Notes: generated by a model from the letters alone, not told the origin. Positions 18,563 to 28,275 are shown, counted from the first letter of the stretch. The stretch is DNA of 64,000 bases from Vibrio sp. J1-1 (GCF_021728395.1 NZ_JAKKCM010000003.1:248001-312000), one strand, 5' to 3'. A program made the numbers and translations.

Positions 18563-19891
18563 TTAGATGTCTTCTGCACGAATTTGACGGTAAACCTCTG
18601 GGGTTGGTGTGTATTCACCACCTACTTTGATTGCACTGCGTAGTGCTTTTGCCGCTTCTTCCCACTGCTCTTCTGTGCGAGCGTGGATAACGGCTAGAGG
18701 CTTATCGCTATCAGCAACCTCACCCAAACGGATGAATTCATCAAAACCAACCGCGTAGTCGATTTCATCAGTTGCTACGCGGCGACCACCGCCCATAGCA
18801 ACTACAGCCATACCGATAGCACGAGTGTCCATCGCAGAGATGATGCCAGTTTCCGTCGCATACACGGGCTTGATGATTTCTGCTTTTTCTAGATAGTTTT
18901 CATAGTTTTCGACGAAGTCTGCAGGGCCACCTAGGCCGGCAACCATCTTGCCGAAGCATTCTGCCGCTTTACCGTTGTCGAGCACTTCCATGAGTTTCAC
19001 ACGCGCGTCATCTGTATTTTCTGCCAACTTACCAAGCACCAGCATTTCCGCACATGAAGCCATGGTGACTTCAAGTAGACGTGGGTTTCGATATTCACCA
19101 GTTAGGAAACGAACCGCTTCACGAACTTCAACAGCATTACCGGCTGATGATGCTAATACCTGGTTCATATCAGTCAGGATTGCTGTTGTTTTAGTTCCAG
19201 CACCATTTGCTACCGCTACAATAGATTTTGCGAGCTCTTCAGATGCTTCGTAAGTTGGCATGAATGCACCCGAACCGACTTTTACGTCCATTACAAGCGA
19301 TTCCAAGCCCGCAGCCAGTTTCTTAGAAAGAATGGATGCCGTAATTAGCGAGATGTTATCAACGGTAGCCGTGATATCTCGGGTTGCGTACACACGCTTA
19401 TCGGCTGGAGCTAAATCGCCTGTTTGTCCGATGATCGCAACGCCAGCGTCTTTCGTCACCTGACCAAACACGTCATTCGTCGGTGTGATATTGTAGCCAG
19501 GGATTGACTCTAATTTATCGAGCGTACCGCCAGTATGGCCAAGCCCGCGCCCAGAGATCATTGGAACAAAACCACCACATGCCGCCACCATTGGACCAAG
19601 CATGAGAGAAGTCACGTCACCCACACCACCAGTTGAGTGCTTATCGACAATAGGGCCGTCAAAATTCATGTGGCTCCAATCGATAACCATACCTGAATCA
19701 CGCATTGCACAAGTCAGGGCAATACGCTCATCCATTGTCATTTCATTGAAGAAAATAGTCATAGCAAACGCCGCGATCTGACCTTCAGATACAGTGTTGT
19801 TTGCTACACCTTGAATAAAGAAGTTAATTTCGTCAGCAGAAAGAACTTCGCCGTCGCGTTTTTTACGAATGATTTCTTGCGGTAAGTACAT
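18563..19891 (-). CDS. deoA: Thymidine phosphorylase DeoA
   Basis: Converts thymidine or deoxyuridine plus phosphate to base and deoxyribose-1-phosphate. The 442-residue product has the family signature [11 protein letters not shown] and the glycine-rich [17 protein letters not shown]. The KVGSGAFM loop and a C-terminal PYNP domain follow. Length matches E. coli DeoA (440). Gene order here is deoC-deoA-deoB-deoD as in enterics, but with a 239-base insert carrying a palindromic repeat between deoC and deoA. Confidence 0.97.
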   Translation of the reverse strand: MYLPQEIIRKKRDGEVLSADEINFFIQGVANNTVSEGQIAAFAMTIFFNEMTMDERIALTCAMRDSGMVIDWSHMNFDGPIVDKHSTGGVGDVTSLMLGPMVAACGGFVPMISGRGLGHTGGTLDKLESIPGYNITPTNDVFGQVTKDAGVAIIGQTGDLAPADKRVYATRDITATVDNISLITASILSKKLAAGLESLVMDVKVGSGAFMPTYEASEELAKSIVAVANGAGTKTTAILTDMNQVLASSAGNAVEVREAVRFLTGEYRNPRLLEVTMASCAEMLVLGKLAENTDDARVKLMEVLDNGKAAECFGKMVAGLGGPADFVENYENYLEKAEIIKPVYATETGIISAMDTRAIGMAVVAMGGGRRVATDEIDYAVGFDEFIRLGEVADSDKPLAVIHARTEEQWEEAAKALRSAIKVGGEYTPTPEVYRQIRAEDI

Positions 19892-19997
19892 TAGTGCCTC
19901 CCACGCTAAAGATAGCGATGGTTATAAGGTAAAGAGGTAGTGTGGAACGGCATATCACCGTTCCACCAAACAGACTTTATTTTTATCGACTCTCAAA

Positions 19998-20120
19998 CTA
20001 TTTGGCGTTGCAGCTAGGCGACAAGTAAGTTCATTCCTATGAGCATAGAGGCTCTATGTGGTTAGGACGGCCGGCGCCCCGGTGAACTTACGCAGTCAAC
20101 AACGCTGCGGCGTCAAATAG
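19998..20120. repeat. ERIC-like intergenic palindromic repeat, about 123 bp
   Basis: An imperfect palindrome: the left arm begins CTATTTGGCGTTGCAGC and continues CAAGTAAGTTCA. The right arm, read on the other strand, begins CTATTTGACGCCGCAGC and continues GCGTAAGTTCAC. A small inner palindrome (CATAGAGGCTCTATG) lies near the centre. Length, intergenic position inside an operon, and AAGTAAGT-type internal motifs recall ERIC elements known from enterics and vibrios. Family assignment is by resemblance only. It would be transcribed between deoC and deoA and fold into a long hairpin. Confidence 0.7.
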
Positions 20121-20130
20121 GAAGAGAGAA

Positions 20131-20907
20131 TTAGTAAGCTGCTGGATCAGCAGTCTCGTCTGTCACTTCTAATGTATTTAATAGGTTCGTTAGCAGGCTT
20201 GATGCACCGAAACGGTAGTGACGCGCATCAACCCAGTTATCACCTAAGATTTCATCTGCCATTGCCAGGTACGCCGCTGCGTCTTCAGCAGTGCGCACAC
20301 CACCAGCAGGTTTGAAACCAACGCTTTCTGCTACACCCATATCACGAATCACTTCGAGCATCATTCGCGCGTATTCTGGTGTTGCGTTCACAGGCACTTT
20401 ACCTGTTGAAGTTTTAATAAAGTCTGCACCCGCTTCGATACAGATTTGTGAAGCTTTCTTGATTAGCGCCTCTTCTTTGAGTTCACCTGTTTCGATGATC
20501 ACTTTAAGAAGAATATCACCACAAGCTTCTTTACATTGCTTAACCAGTTCAAAGCCCACTTTCTCATCACCTGCCATCAGCGCACGGTATGGGAACACTA
20601 CGTCAACTTCGTCTGCACCGTAAGCAACCGCCGCTTTTGTTTCAGCAACTGCGATTTCAATATCGTCGTTACCGTGTGGGAAGTTCGTTACTGTTGCAAT
20701 GCGAACTTCTGGCGTACCTTGCTCACGAAGTGTCTTCTTAGCAATAGGAATAAAGCGAGGGTAAATACAGATTGCAGCTGTGTTGCCTACTGCTGTCTTC
20801 GCGTCATGACATAGTGAGATCACTTTTGCATCAGTGTCATCATCATTCAGCGTAGTTAGATCCATAAGTTTTAGTGCACGTAGTGCTGCTGCTTTTAAAT
20901 CGCTCAT
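20131..20907 (-). CDS. deoC: Deoxyribose-phosphate aldolase DeoC
   Basis: Class I aldolase cleaving deoxyribose-5-phosphate to glyceraldehyde-3-phosphate and acetaldehyde. The 258 residues include KVIIETGEL and the Schiff-base lysine region [10 protein letters not shown], plus [10 protein letters not shown], which carries the second active-site lysine. This is the first gene of the deo operon. Its ribosome site (GGAGATAG) lies just before the ATG. Confidence 0.97.
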   Translation of the reverse strand: MSDLKAAALRALKLMDLTTLNDDDTDAKVISLCHDAKTAVGNTAAICIYPRFIPIAKKTLREQGTPEVRIATVTNFPHGNDDIEIAVAETKAAVAYGADEVDVVFPYRALMAGDEKVGFELVKQCKEACGDILLKVIIETGELKEEALIKKASQICIEAGADFIKTSTGKVPVNATPEYARMMLEVIRDMGVAESVGFKPAGGVRTAEDAAAYLAMADEILGDNWVDARHYRFGASSLLTNLLNTLEVTDETADPAAY

Positions 20908-21345
20908 TTCTATCTCCGATCAATATTCAAAAAATTCACTACTCAGCCTGGCATCGCAACTCTAACTTTAATCAACGAGTTGAGATTGTGTAAAAAATGA
21001 CTCAGTAGTCTATTTATGAACGGACTTGGTTCCATGAAGACTCGGCATATACAGCGAAAATTTCTTATGCCAATTGCTATCCTTGTCACCGCACAGTACC
21101 AATTTGGCCTATGGCAAAACAATCTATGATTGCGGTGTTATCTAAAATTTCAGGGTAATTCATTTACCCCTCGATTAGGTTGTATCCACCTTGTGATGTC
21201 TACATTATAGATATTCACCGCAAAACTGTAGCACCAAATAGAGCGCAAACGGTTTGTATCTCAAAATTTCCAGATTTCTCTTCTCTAGTTCGTCAGGTAA
21301 GAGACTTTACATATGACGCACTAAAAATTTTCAGCCCTGAAAACG
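20908..21345 (-). promoter_or_regulatory. Upstream region of deoC
   Basis: A 438-base non-coding stretch that must contain the deo promoter. Candidates only: a degenerate CRP-like site TGTGT-N6-TGACT at 20987-21002 (7 of 10 consensus positions), and a near-palindrome GCAAACGGTTTGT around 21245-21257 that resembles LacI/PurR-type operators but has an odd centre. I found no confident -10/-35 pair. No protein-coding frame here looks real. Confidence 0.35.
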
Positions 21346-21378
21346 AAAAAAGCCCCGCAGCAATTTCTTGCTACAGGG
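21346..21378 (-). terminator. Rho-independent terminator of nupC
   Basis: Read on the minus strand: GCCCTGTAGCAA, loop GAAA, TTGCTGCGGGGC, then six T. It lies about 44 bases after the nupC stop and separates nupC from the deo operon. Confidence 0.85.
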
Positions 21379-21421
21379 CATGATTTCATGTGGCGTCTAT
21401 ATATTAAAAACCAGTTCTAAA

Positions 21422-22705
21422 TTACAGAGCTGCTAGGCTTAAGCAGAAGCCTGCAATTGTCGCTGCCATTAGGTTAGACAACGTACCAGCAAGTACTGCT
21501 TTAATACCCATGCGAGCGATATCAGAACGACGGTTTGGAGCAAGACTACCCAGACCACCTAGTAGGATCGCGATAGAAGAAAGGTTCGCGAAGCCACACA
21601 GTGCAAATGAGATGATAGCCGTAGTCTTCTCAGACATTACTTCACCAGTTGCTGCGATTACTTGAGCGTTTTCACCGATGTAAGGCGTAAAGTTCAAGTA
21701 TGCAACGAATTCGTTCACTACAATTTTCTGACCGATGAATGAACCAGCAGTTACTGCTTCAGCCCATGGAACACCGATTAGGAATGCTAGTGGAGAGAAC
21801 GCGTAACCAAGGATTAGCTCAAGAGTTAGTTCAGGCATACCGAACCAACCGCCGATGCCACCTAGCATACCGTTGATTAGCGCAATCAGACCTACGAATG
21901 CGATTAGCATTGCACCTACGTTTAGTGCTAGTTGTAGACCAGAAGCCGCGCCGCCCGCTGCTGCGTCGATCACGTTAACAGGTTTGTCGTCACCACCGTC
22001 CATTGCCTCTTCGATACTTTCATGAGGCTGATCAGTTTCAGGGTGAAGAATTTTAGCGAACAATAGACCACCTGGTGCCGCCATGAATGATGCTGCAACT
22101 AGGTATTCTAGAGGTACCCCCATTGACGCATAACCAGCGAGTACGCCACCAGCAACAGAAGCTAGACCACCACACATTACCGCGAATAGCTCTGACTGAG
22201 TCATTTTTGGAACGAATGGACGAACAACAAGTGGTGCTTCAGTTTGACCTACGAAAATGTTAGCTGCTGCTGACATTGATTCTGCACGAGAAGTACCAAG
22301 CGCTTTCTGTAGTGCACCACCAAGAATCTTGATAACCCATTGCATAACGCCAATGTAGTACAGAACTGAGATCAGAGCAGAGAAGAAGATCAGTGTAGGA
22401 AGAACACGGAATGCGAAGATGAAGCCACCGCCACCGAATACTTCGAACATCTTGTCAGACACAAGACCACCGAATAGGAATGATGAACCATCGTTACCGT
22501 AGTTGATAACGTTAGATACACCACTAGAGAAACCGTTCAGTAGATCACGGCCCCAAGGTACATAAAGAACAAATGCACCTAATGCGAATTGGATAGCGAA
22601 TGCACCACCCACAGTTCTAAAGTTGATAGCTTTGCGGTTAGATGAGAATGCGAATGCAATAGCAAGTAGCACTACCATACCAACCAGGCTCATAAACAGG
22701 CTCAT
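21422..22705 (-). CDS. nupC: Concentrative nucleoside transporter (NupC/CNT family)
   Basis: Cation-coupled nucleoside importer in the inner membrane, feeding the adjacent deo pathway. The 427-residue protein is close, from memory, to the V. cholerae CNT (VC2352) whose crystal structure is known. Matching segments include [27 protein letters not shown] (the nucleoside-binding HP1 region), [28 protein letters not shown] and [12 protein letters not shown]. About eight membrane helices plus two re-entrant hairpins are expected. A short charged loop ([22 protein letters not shown]) lies in the middle. The CRP-type site and palindrome upstream suggest catabolite and nucleoside control. Confidence 0.96.
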   Translation of the reverse strand: MSLFMSLVGMVVLLAIAFAFSSNRKAINFRTVGGAFAIQFALGAFVLYVPWGRDLLNGFSSGVSNVINYGNDGSSFLFGGLVSDKMFEVFGGGGFIFAFRVLPTLIFFSALISVLYYIGVMQWVIKILGGALQKALGTSRAESMSAAANIFVGQTEAPLVVRPFVPKMTQSELFAVMCGGLASVAGGVLAGYASMGVPLEYLVAASFMAAPGGLLFAKILHPETDQPHESIEEAMDGGDDKPVNVIDAAAGGAASGLQLALNVGAMLIAFVGLIALINGMLGGIGGWFGMPELTLELILGYAFSPLAFLIGVPWAEAVTAGSFIGQKIVVNEFVAYLNFTPYIGENAQVIAATGEVMSEKTTAIISFALCGFANLSSIAILLGGLGSLAPNRRSDIARMGIKAVLAGTLSNLMAATIAGFCLSLAAL

Positions 22706-22847
22706 AGTTTATGACTTCCTTATAAGTTATTTATTGGCGTGTAACAAAATGGAGCTATAAAAGCGGGGCAATTATACTCATGCATCATCAATTAAAGTAA
22801 TGCCGCCCTCACACTTTCCCATAAGATTCATGATTGATTCACCAATC

Positions 22848-22867
22848 TTTGTGATAAAACTCACAAT
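22848..22867. promoter_or_regulatory. Predicted CRP (cAMP receptor protein) site upstream of nupC
   Basis: TGTGA (22850-22854), six bases, TCACA (22861-22865): both half-sites match the CRP consensus perfectly. It lies about 145 bases upstream of the nupC start codon. The tatD gene ends on the other side of the gap, so nupC is the only gene it can serve at short range. Confidence 0.75.
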
Positions 22868-22873
22868 AAAAAG

Positions 22874-22885
22874 GAAAACGTTTTC
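22874..22885. promoter_or_regulatory. LacI-family-type operator palindrome upstream of nupC
   Basis: GAAAACGTTTTC is a perfect 12-bp palindrome with the central CG typical of LacI-family operators, and it resembles PurR sites. It starts 8 bases from the CRP site. The pairing of CRP with a LacI-family repressor (CytR) is the known way enterics control nucleoside genes. Which repressor binds here is not determined. Confidence 0.55.
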
Positions 22886-22909
22886 GAATCTAAACACTTT
22901 CTTTGAATT

Positions 22910-23683
22910 CTATTCACATATTGAGAAGGCAAAATTGCTATTTTTCCACAGTTGAGACGCAATCGATTGCTTTTCTCCTCTACGCAGCTCTACGAGCACA
23001 TTTAATACTTGGATGAGTTTAGCTGGGTGGTTTGGTTGCCCCTGATATCCAAGTATAGGCATATCTGGTGCATCTGTTTCGATTAGTAGGTTTTCAAGGT
23101 CTAATTTTTGAATTGCGTCGCGGGTTTTTTGGGCTCGTGGATAGGTAATCGTTCCACCTACACCGATGAAAAAACCTAATCTGACCCACTCCATTGCTTG
23201 CTGATAACTACCAGCAAAAGCATGCACGACACCACCTTTAGGCAGCTTCGCCGCTTTGACCATTTGAATAAGTCGATTGTGTGCTTTTCGGCTATGTAAA
23301 ATGACAGGAAGATCGAAACGTCTGGCGAGTTCAAATTGAGTTTGAAGCACCTTTTCTTGCAACTGAGGATCTACGTCAATCGCAAAATCTAATCCACACT
23401 CCCCGATCGCAACGCACTGTGGAGCTTTTTGTTTTAGATAATGTTCCAGTTCAGAGAGGTGCCGCTCAAAATTCTCTTCCAGAAAATACGGATGAAACCC
23501 CAGCGCATAATATAAGTGGGAATATTGATTGGCCAACGTTTGAATACGGAACCAATTAGAGGGTCCAACAGAGGGTATCAGGATTCTGCTCACCCCTTGT
23601 TCTTGAGCAAGAGTCAGGTTGTGCTCAAAGTCATCTTGAAACACGTCAAAGTCAAAATGACAGTGCGTGTCAAAGAGCTTCAT
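22910..23683 (-). CDS. TatD-family metal-dependent hydrolase (YjjV-like)
   Basis: A 257-residue amidohydrolase-fold enzyme of the TatD group (3'-5' DNase/RNase or esterase in characterised members). MKLFDTHCHFDF supplies the first metal ligands, GECGLDF the bridging Glu, LPVILHSRKAH a His ligand, and LIETDAPDMP the last Asp. An ATG further upstream would prepend 29 residues without homology, so I start at MKLFD. The start codon lies inside the end of the upstream DUF5363 gene, a 14-base overlap suggesting translational coupling. Substrate unknown. Confidence 0.88.
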   Translation of the reverse strand: MKLFDTHCHFDFDVFQDDFEHNLTLAQEQGVSRILIPSVGPSNWFRIQTLANQYSHLYYALGFHPYFLEENFERHLSELEHYLKQKAPQCVAIGECGLDFAIDVDPQLQEKVLQTQFELARRFDLPVILHSRKAHNRLIQMVKAAKLPKGGVVHAFAGSYQQAMEWVRLGFFIGVGGTITYPRAQKTRDAIQKLDLENLLIETDAPDMPILGYQGQPNHPAKLIQVLNVLVELRRGEKQSIASQLWKNSNFAFSICE

Positions 23684-23852
23684 CTTGCGACTTTCTATTG
23701 CTCTCAGAGGATTTAAGCGCTGCGTTTTGTTCCTCACTTTGATGAGCAGGATCTTTTCTGTAAGGCACACAACTGCGTTTTTGATCTGGCGTCAGTCCCA
23801 TCTCTTTGCACCAATCGTCGTAGCGCTTGATGCCTCTTTTCAACCAATTCAT
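23670..23852 (-). CDS. DUF5363-type small protein
   Basis: A 60-residue hydrophilic protein with the family's conserved start MNWLKRGIKRYDDWCKEMGL, followed by TPDQKRSCVPYRKDP and a charged, disordered tail. Two cysteines are present. A GGAGGAAAT ribosome site lies immediately before the ATG at 23852, much better than for an in-frame start 8 codons upstream. From memory the family is found upstream of TatD-type genes in vibrios. Function unknown. Confidence 0.8.
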   Translation of the reverse strand: MNWLKRGIKRYDDWCKEMGLTPDQKRSCVPYRKDPAHQSEEQNAALKSSESNRKSQDEAL

Positions 23853-23925
23853 ATTTCCTCCGCTATCTCTAATCACTTATTTACTCAGATTGGCATCATC
23901 CAATCCAAGTCATTTTTACTGATAT

Positions 23926-23965
23926 AAAAACGCCCTTGACTAAGTCTATAGCCAAGGGCGTTTTA
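23926..23965 (-). terminator. Terminator of prfC
   Basis: AAAACGCCCTTGG and CAAGGGCGTTTT pair across an 11- to 13-base loop. T-rich sequence follows on the minus strand, about 40 bases after the prfC stop. Confidence 0.8.
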
Positions 23966-24005
23966 AAATCCAGTCACTGTGTAAGTGAGCTTTAATTAAC
24001 GTCGA

Positions 24006-25595
24006 TTAGTGCTCACGAGTCGCGCGGAAATCAATATCCGGGAAACGCTCTTTCGCTAGGTTCAAGTTAACCATTGTCGGTGCAATGTACGTTAAGTTGT
24101 CACCACCATCGAGTGCTAAGTTGCTCTGATTCTTACGTTGGAACTCGTCTAGTTTCTTAGCGTCGCCACACTCAACCCAACGAGCTGTCGCGACGTTTAC
24201 ACCTTCGTAAATCGCTTCTACGTTGTACTCAGACTTCAGACGAGCGACAACCACGTCAAACTGAAGTACACCAACCGCACCAACGATCAGGTCGTTGTTT
24301 TGCAGTGGACGGAACACCTGCACCGCACCTTCTTCAGACAACTGAACCAAACCTTTCAGTAGCTGCTTCTGCTTCAGTGGATCTTTCAGACGAATACGAC
24401 GGAACAGCTCCGGTGCAAAGTTCGGAATACCAGAGAACTTAAGCGATTCACCTTGCGTGAAGGTATCACCAATCTGAATAGTGCCGTGGTTATGTAGACC
24501 GATAATATCACCTGCGTAAGCGTGTTCTGCACGAGCACGATCACCCGCCATAAAGGTTACCGCATCTGAGATGCTTACCTGCTTACCTAGGCGAACATGG
24601 TTCATCTTCATGCCTTGCGTGTAAGTACCCGATACAATACGCATAAAGGCGATACGGTCGCGGTGTTTTGGATCCATGTTTGCCTGAATTTTGAAAACGA
24701 AACCAGAGAACTTCTCTTCTGTCGCTTCAACATCACGCTCAACCGCTTGACGAGTCTTCGGCGCAGGCGCCCACTCAGTCAAACCATCCAACATGTGGTC
24801 AACACCGAAGTTACCTAATGCCGTACCGAAGTAAACTGGTGTTAACTCACCAGTCAGGAATGATTCCAGTTCGAACTCTGGACAAGCACCCATTACGAGT
24901 TCAAGCTCTTCACGTACGCTTTCTGCCAGATCTGCACCGACTTTTTCATCCAGTTCTGGGTTATCCAAACCTTTGATGATGCGAACTTCCTGAATCTCAT
25001 GACCATGGCCAGATTCATAAAGGATCGTCTCGTCACGGTGAATGTGGTACACACCTTTAAACTCTTTACCACAACCAATCGGCCAAGTAATTGGCGCACA
25101 CATCATACCCAGTTCGCTTTCAACTTCGTCCAATACTTCCATTGGATCGCGAACATCACGGTCAAGTTTGTTCATGAAGGTGACAATTGGCGTATCACGA
25201 AGACGCGTAACTTCCATCAGTTTACGAGTACGATCCTCGACACCTTTCGCTGCATCGATAACCATCAAACAAGAGTCAACCGCAGTTAGTGTGCGGTAGG
25301 TATCTTCAGAGAAGTCTTCGTGCCCCGGTGTATCTAGCAGGTTTACCAGACAATCGTTGTAAGGAAACTGCATCACAGAAGTGGTTACCGAGATACCACG
25401 TTCCTTTTCCATTTCCATCCAGTCAGATTTGGCATGCTGAGCATTACCACGACCTTTAACGGTACCTGCTTTTTGGATCGCATTTCCGAATAAAAGTACT
25501 TTTTCGGTAATGGTTGTTTTACCCGCATCCGGGTGAGAAATAATAGCGAATGTTCTACGTTTAGAGACTTCGCCTAGAAAAGGTGTATTTGACAT
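24006..25595 (-). CDS. prfC: Peptide chain release factor RF3
   Basis: GTPase that recycles RF1/RF2 from the ribosome. The 529-residue product is taken from [10 protein letters not shown]; a longer frame from 25646 adds 17 residues unlike RF3. G1 is HPDAGKTT, G3 is [17 protein letters not shown]4 is NKLDRD. The RF3-typical stretch [10 protein letters not shown] and the C-terminal VGVLQFDVV region are present. Length equals E. coli RF3 (529). It lies 165 bases downstream of rimI, with a short tandem repeat in the gap. Confidence 0.97.
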   Translation of the reverse strand: MSNTPFLGEVSKRRTFAIISHPDAGKTTITEKVLLFGNAIQKAGTVKGRGNAQHAKSDWMEMEKERGISVTTSVMQFPYNDCLVNLLDTPGHEDFSEDTYRTLTAVDSCLMVIDAAKGVEDRTRKLMEVTRLRDTPIVTFMNKLDRDVRDPMEVLDEVESELGMMCAPITWPIGCGKEFKGVYHIHRDETILYESGHGHEIQEVRIIKGLDNPELDEKVGADLAESVREELELVMGACPEFELESFLTGELTPVYFGTALGNFGVDHMLDGLTEWAPAPKTRQAVERDVEATEEKFSGFVFKIQANMDPKHRDRIAFMRIVSGTYTQGMKMNHVRLGKQVSISDAVTFMAGDRARAEHAYAGDIIGLHNHGTIQIGDTFTQGESLKFSGIPNFAPELFRRIRLKDPLKQKQLLKGLVQLSEEGAVQVFRPLQNNDLIVGAVGVLQFDVVVARLKSEYNVEAIYEGVNVATARWVECGDAKKLDEFQRKNQSNLALDGGDNLTYIAPTMVNLNLAKERFPDIDFRATREH

Positions 25596-25682
25596 GAAAC
25601 TGGTCTTCTTTGATGTCTGCATGCTTGCTGAAAAGCAAACACACATTTTAGATTCAATTTTGCGCGGTATTCTCGCTTATTA

Positions 25683-25739
25683 TTGCTTTAGGGGCAACAG
25701 ATCGCTTTAGGGGCAACTGATTGCTCTAGGGGCAACATC
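25683..25739. repeat. Three-copy 19-bp tandem repeat upstream of prfC
   Basis: The core GCTTTAGGGGCAAC occurs at 25685, 25704 and (as GCTCTAGGGGCAAC) 25723, giving an exact 19-base period. It fills the gap between the rimI stop and the prfC start, in the likely leader or promoter of prfC. Confidence 0.85.
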
Positions 25740-25760
25740 CCTAATGAAGTCTGTGGGTGA

Positions 25761-26216
25761 CTAATGGAAGAAGATATAACTCATGATGATCGCATCTTCT
25801 TTACCATTCCCTGTTTTGGCAGGGTAATAGTTATATCGGCGGTCCAATTCATTGAAACCGGCTTGTTCATAGATATGGATGGCAGCGTGGTTACTTTCTC
25901 TCACTTCCAGCCAAGCACTTTCTGCTTTGACTTGCTCACAGTGATGTAGAAATGCATCCAACAACTTTTGACCATAGCCTTTGCCTTGCTGCGAAGGATC
26001 GACGGCAATATTCAGCAGTGTTACTTCTCCGACAATGTTCTGTGCATAAAAATAACCAAGGACAGAGTCACCTTCTAACATCACATGGTGACAAGCACCT
26101 CGGCTTGATAAGTTACGAACCAATGACTCAGCCCAAGGGTGAGAATGCGCTTGCTGTTCGATTTGCCAAACTTGCTCCAAATGCGCTTCACACATCGGAA
26201 TAATTTCAATCGTCAT
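25761..26216 (-). CDS. rimI: Ribosomal protein S18 alanine N-acetyltransferase RimI
   Basis: GNAT enzyme acetylating the N-terminal alanine of S18. The 151-residue product has the acetyl-CoA motif QQGKGYGQKLL and the RimI-typical WLEVRESNHAAIHIYEQAGF. It lies downstream of holD on the same strand, the holD-rimI order also seen in E. coli. Confidence 0.94.
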   Translation of the reverse strand: MTIEIIPMCEAHLEQVWQIEQQAHSHPWAESLVRNLSSRGACHHVMLEGDSVLGYFYAQNIVGEVTLLNIAVDPSQQGKGYGQKLLDAFLHHCEQVKAESAWLEVRESNHAAIHIYEQAGFNELDRRYNYYPAKTGNGKEDAIIMSYIFFH

Positions 26217-26287
26217 GATTTAACCTATTTAACGCTTAGCTTGCTATATACATAGATTCGTATCGCACACTAAGACTTTTATCAGCA

Positions 26288-26686
26288 TTACGAATAAGAA
26301 CAAATTTGCTGCCAAAGTGCTCTTTTTTGTTCGTTGTTCCCATCAATTTCCTCAAGTAACGGGGAAGTTAGTTGCTTGATGTTTGGCTCCCCCGTCACAT
26401 CACACCCAGAGAACCATACCCATTCCAACTGATGTTTCCCTAGCAAAGAGAAGCGTTCAGGTTCCAGATGCATGGCTTGATCGAGTGTTAACTTCATACT
26501 CTTGAGTATTTTCTCGAATAGGATAGCTGACTCATTCACAGGACAGATTGGGGAAACCAGTAGAAGCTTGCAAGCACTTGGCAGATCAATCACTGGTGAT
26601 TGATAGCCCGCTAATCTATCTGGATGAATCAACTCCCAAGTGCTGATTCCCATTTCATGTAAGTACTGTTTCTCGTTAATCGACAT
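26288..26686 (-). CDS. holD: DNA polymerase III psi subunit HolD
   Basis: Psi subunit linking the clamp loader to chi and SSB. The 132-residue protein is poorly conserved in general, but the N-terminal MSINEKQYLHEMGISTWELIHPDRL and the QLEWVWFSGC segment match HolD. Its position just upstream of rimI supports the call. Confidence 0.9.
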   Translation of the reverse strand: MSINEKQYLHEMGISTWELIHPDRLAGYQSPVIDLPSACKLLLVSPICPVNESAILFEKILKSMKLTLDQAMHLEPERFSLLGKHQLEWVWFSGCDVTGEPNIKQLTSPLLEEIDGNNEQKRALWQQICSYS

Positions 26687-26908
26687 TTTTCGTCACCTGT
26701 TTGAACCAGGTAATACTATCAAATTATAGTGACGATACCTAACAACCAAAGACATTGGATGTATTGATGAGGGAATAAGGGAAATGAGAAGAAAGGGAAA
26801 GATTTAACTAGGATTCGACGTCAATGCGGATAACAAAGCCATCACTTTGCTAGTTACTGATGTGATGGTTTAAAGCAGCCAGTTCATAACCACCAGCTGC
26901 TCAGAGGC

Positions 26909-27412
26909 TTATAAGTCGTCGAACTCAGGCGAATAATCAATGCGACCAGAACGTCCTACACATTGGCCTTCAATAACTTCAGCAATACGGAACGCCCCTT
27001 GAGGCGCTTCCCACTCGCATTCAAACCCCATTTCTGCACAAGATTTAAATCCCTGACGAGCATAGTATTCAGGTGAACCGAGCACAACACATACCGGATA
27101 ACCAAAATCACGTAAAAACTCGAAGCCTTCTTTAATCAACTCAGCACCGATACCTTGACGTCGATAGTCTTCGTGTACCGCTAATGGCGCCAATCCTTGC
27201 CATGACAAATCTTCACCATTTAACGTAACTGGGCTAAATAAAGCATGACCAATCACTTCCCCCTCATCCGTGCACGCCACCAACGACAAGGTCAGCTTGC
27301 CATTTTCACGTAAACGCATCACTAAATTAGCTTCAGCGTCAGTTGGAAAAGCGTGTTTCAATAAGCGGTCAATGGTTAGAATGTCCGCAGGGGCTTCAGT
27401 TCGAATAAGCAT
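26909..27412 (-). CDS. yhbS: GNAT-family N-acetyltransferase (YhbS-like)
   Basis: A 167-residue predicted acetyltransferase. LAPLAVHEDYRRQGIGAELIKEGF is the acetyl-CoA-binding motif and CVVLGSPEYYARQGFK is the YhbS-type continuation. Its start lies inside ubiT (17-base overlap), so both are translated from one message, as yhbT-yhbS are in E. coli. Substrate unknown. Confidence 0.88.
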   Translation of the reverse strand: MLIRTEAPADILTIDRLLKHAFPTDAEANLVMRLRENGKLTLSLVACTDEGEVIGHALFSPVTLNGEDLSWQGLAPLAVHEDYRRQGIGAELIKEGFEFLRDFGYPVCVVLGSPEYYARQGFKSCAEMGFECEWEAPQGAFRIAEVIEGQCVGRSGRIDYSPEFDDL

Positions 27413-27929
27413 TCGCTACTCCGGGTTGTTGTGCAGGCTCATGAACCCCTTTTTGGACAAAATCTGCCAATTGATTCAGAGCGACTTGCATGGCTTTTGG
27501 TAACTGCTCTAAGTCTACACTGTCCATTAAGTTTTTCACTTCTAAGCCAAGCTCAGTGTCTCCTTCAATAGAAAGGCGACGTTGGAAGAACAACGTGTCA
27601 GGGTCTTCTTTACGACCAGCAATTAATACTAGGTCGTTTAGATTACCACTAAAACTCACATCTTCCTGAACTGGTTTTTCAGCAACAAGCAAGTTTTCAT
27701 CTTGATAGCTGATATACCATGCTAAATTCAAGTCTTTAATCGCAACTTTTAACCACTTATCTTCCAGAAATTCAAAGTCGCCATCTTCCAGCGCTTCTTT
27801 GAATATCATTTTCAGACCTTCAAGTAAGGCTTTTTTCTGAACCGTTTGAGGTAATAACTGGACTGGAGAGCGCAAGATATTGGCTGCGTTCTTGACTAGT
27901 TGACTGCGAATCTTGTTTAACACGTTCAT
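27396..27929 (-). CDS. ubiT: Ubiquinone biosynthesis accessory factor UbiT (SCP2 domain)
   Basis: Lipid-binding SCP2-domain protein needed with UbiU and UbiV for oxygen-independent ubiquinone synthesis, where it is thought to hold the hydrophobic intermediates. The 177 residues contain a central SCP2 domain (about 45-150: FEFLEDKWLKVAIKDLNLAWYISY, DTLFFQRRLSIEGDTELGLEVKNLMDSVDL). A candidate FNR site lies 57 bases upstream. It is divergent from the PAS-GGDEF-EAL gene, with ubiU and ubiV beyond it. Confidence 0.92.
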   Translation of the reverse strand: MNVLNKIRSQLVKNAANILRSPVQLLPQTVQKKALLEGLKMIFKEALEDGDFEFLEDKWLKVAIKDLNLAWYISYQDENLLVAEKPVQEDVSFSGNLNDLVLIAGRKEDPDTLFFQRRLSIEGDTELGLEVKNLMDSVDLEQLPKAMQVALNQLADFVQKGVHEPAQQPGVANAYSN

Positions 27930-28275
27930 TATCCGTTACTTTATCATCAGGGCGACCATATTACGCAATTGTGTAAATCTGATACCTGTTATGCATCAAT
28001 AAACAGCTTGTTTTCAGATGACCATAAATGCCTAGTTTTTTGACCTTACGTGTATTATTGATGAGAACAATGAGATAAACACTTTAATAACTCTATTTTC
28101 AAAGTTATAGTGATCGACCGTATTTTGGTGATTGTCAGCAACGCAATTCAAATAAGTCAATGACTTAACAAGCTTTGATAGATTCACGCGTTGAACTTCA
28201 CCGGAGCGAACTTTCTCAACTAGCACGTTTAAAACGGACGACTAATCTGGCTCATCGGAGATCGGTAACAACTTA
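27930..28275. promoter_or_regulatory. ubiT / PAS-GGDEF-EAL divergent intergenic region
   Basis: 346 bases with the promoters of both divergent genes. At 27986-27999, read on the minus strand, TTGAT-GCAT-AACAG matches the FNR consensus at 8 of 10 positions with a perfect first half-site, 57 bases before ubiT. This fits the known FNR control of the E. coli ubiT/ubiUV genes but is a prediction. A 64-codon GTG-started minus frame at 28032-28226 has no similarity or ribosome site that I can see, and I do not call it. Confidence 0.45.

Noticed and set aside
21180-21383. A 67-codon plus-strand frame between deoC and nupC
   Set aside because: It runs through the nupC terminator hairpin and has no ribosome site or recognisable motif.
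28032-28226. A 64-codon minus-strand frame between ubiT and the PAS-GGDEF-EAL gene
   Set aside because: It starts at GTG without a ribosome site, has low-complexity composition and resembles nothing, so it is likely chance in an intergenic region.
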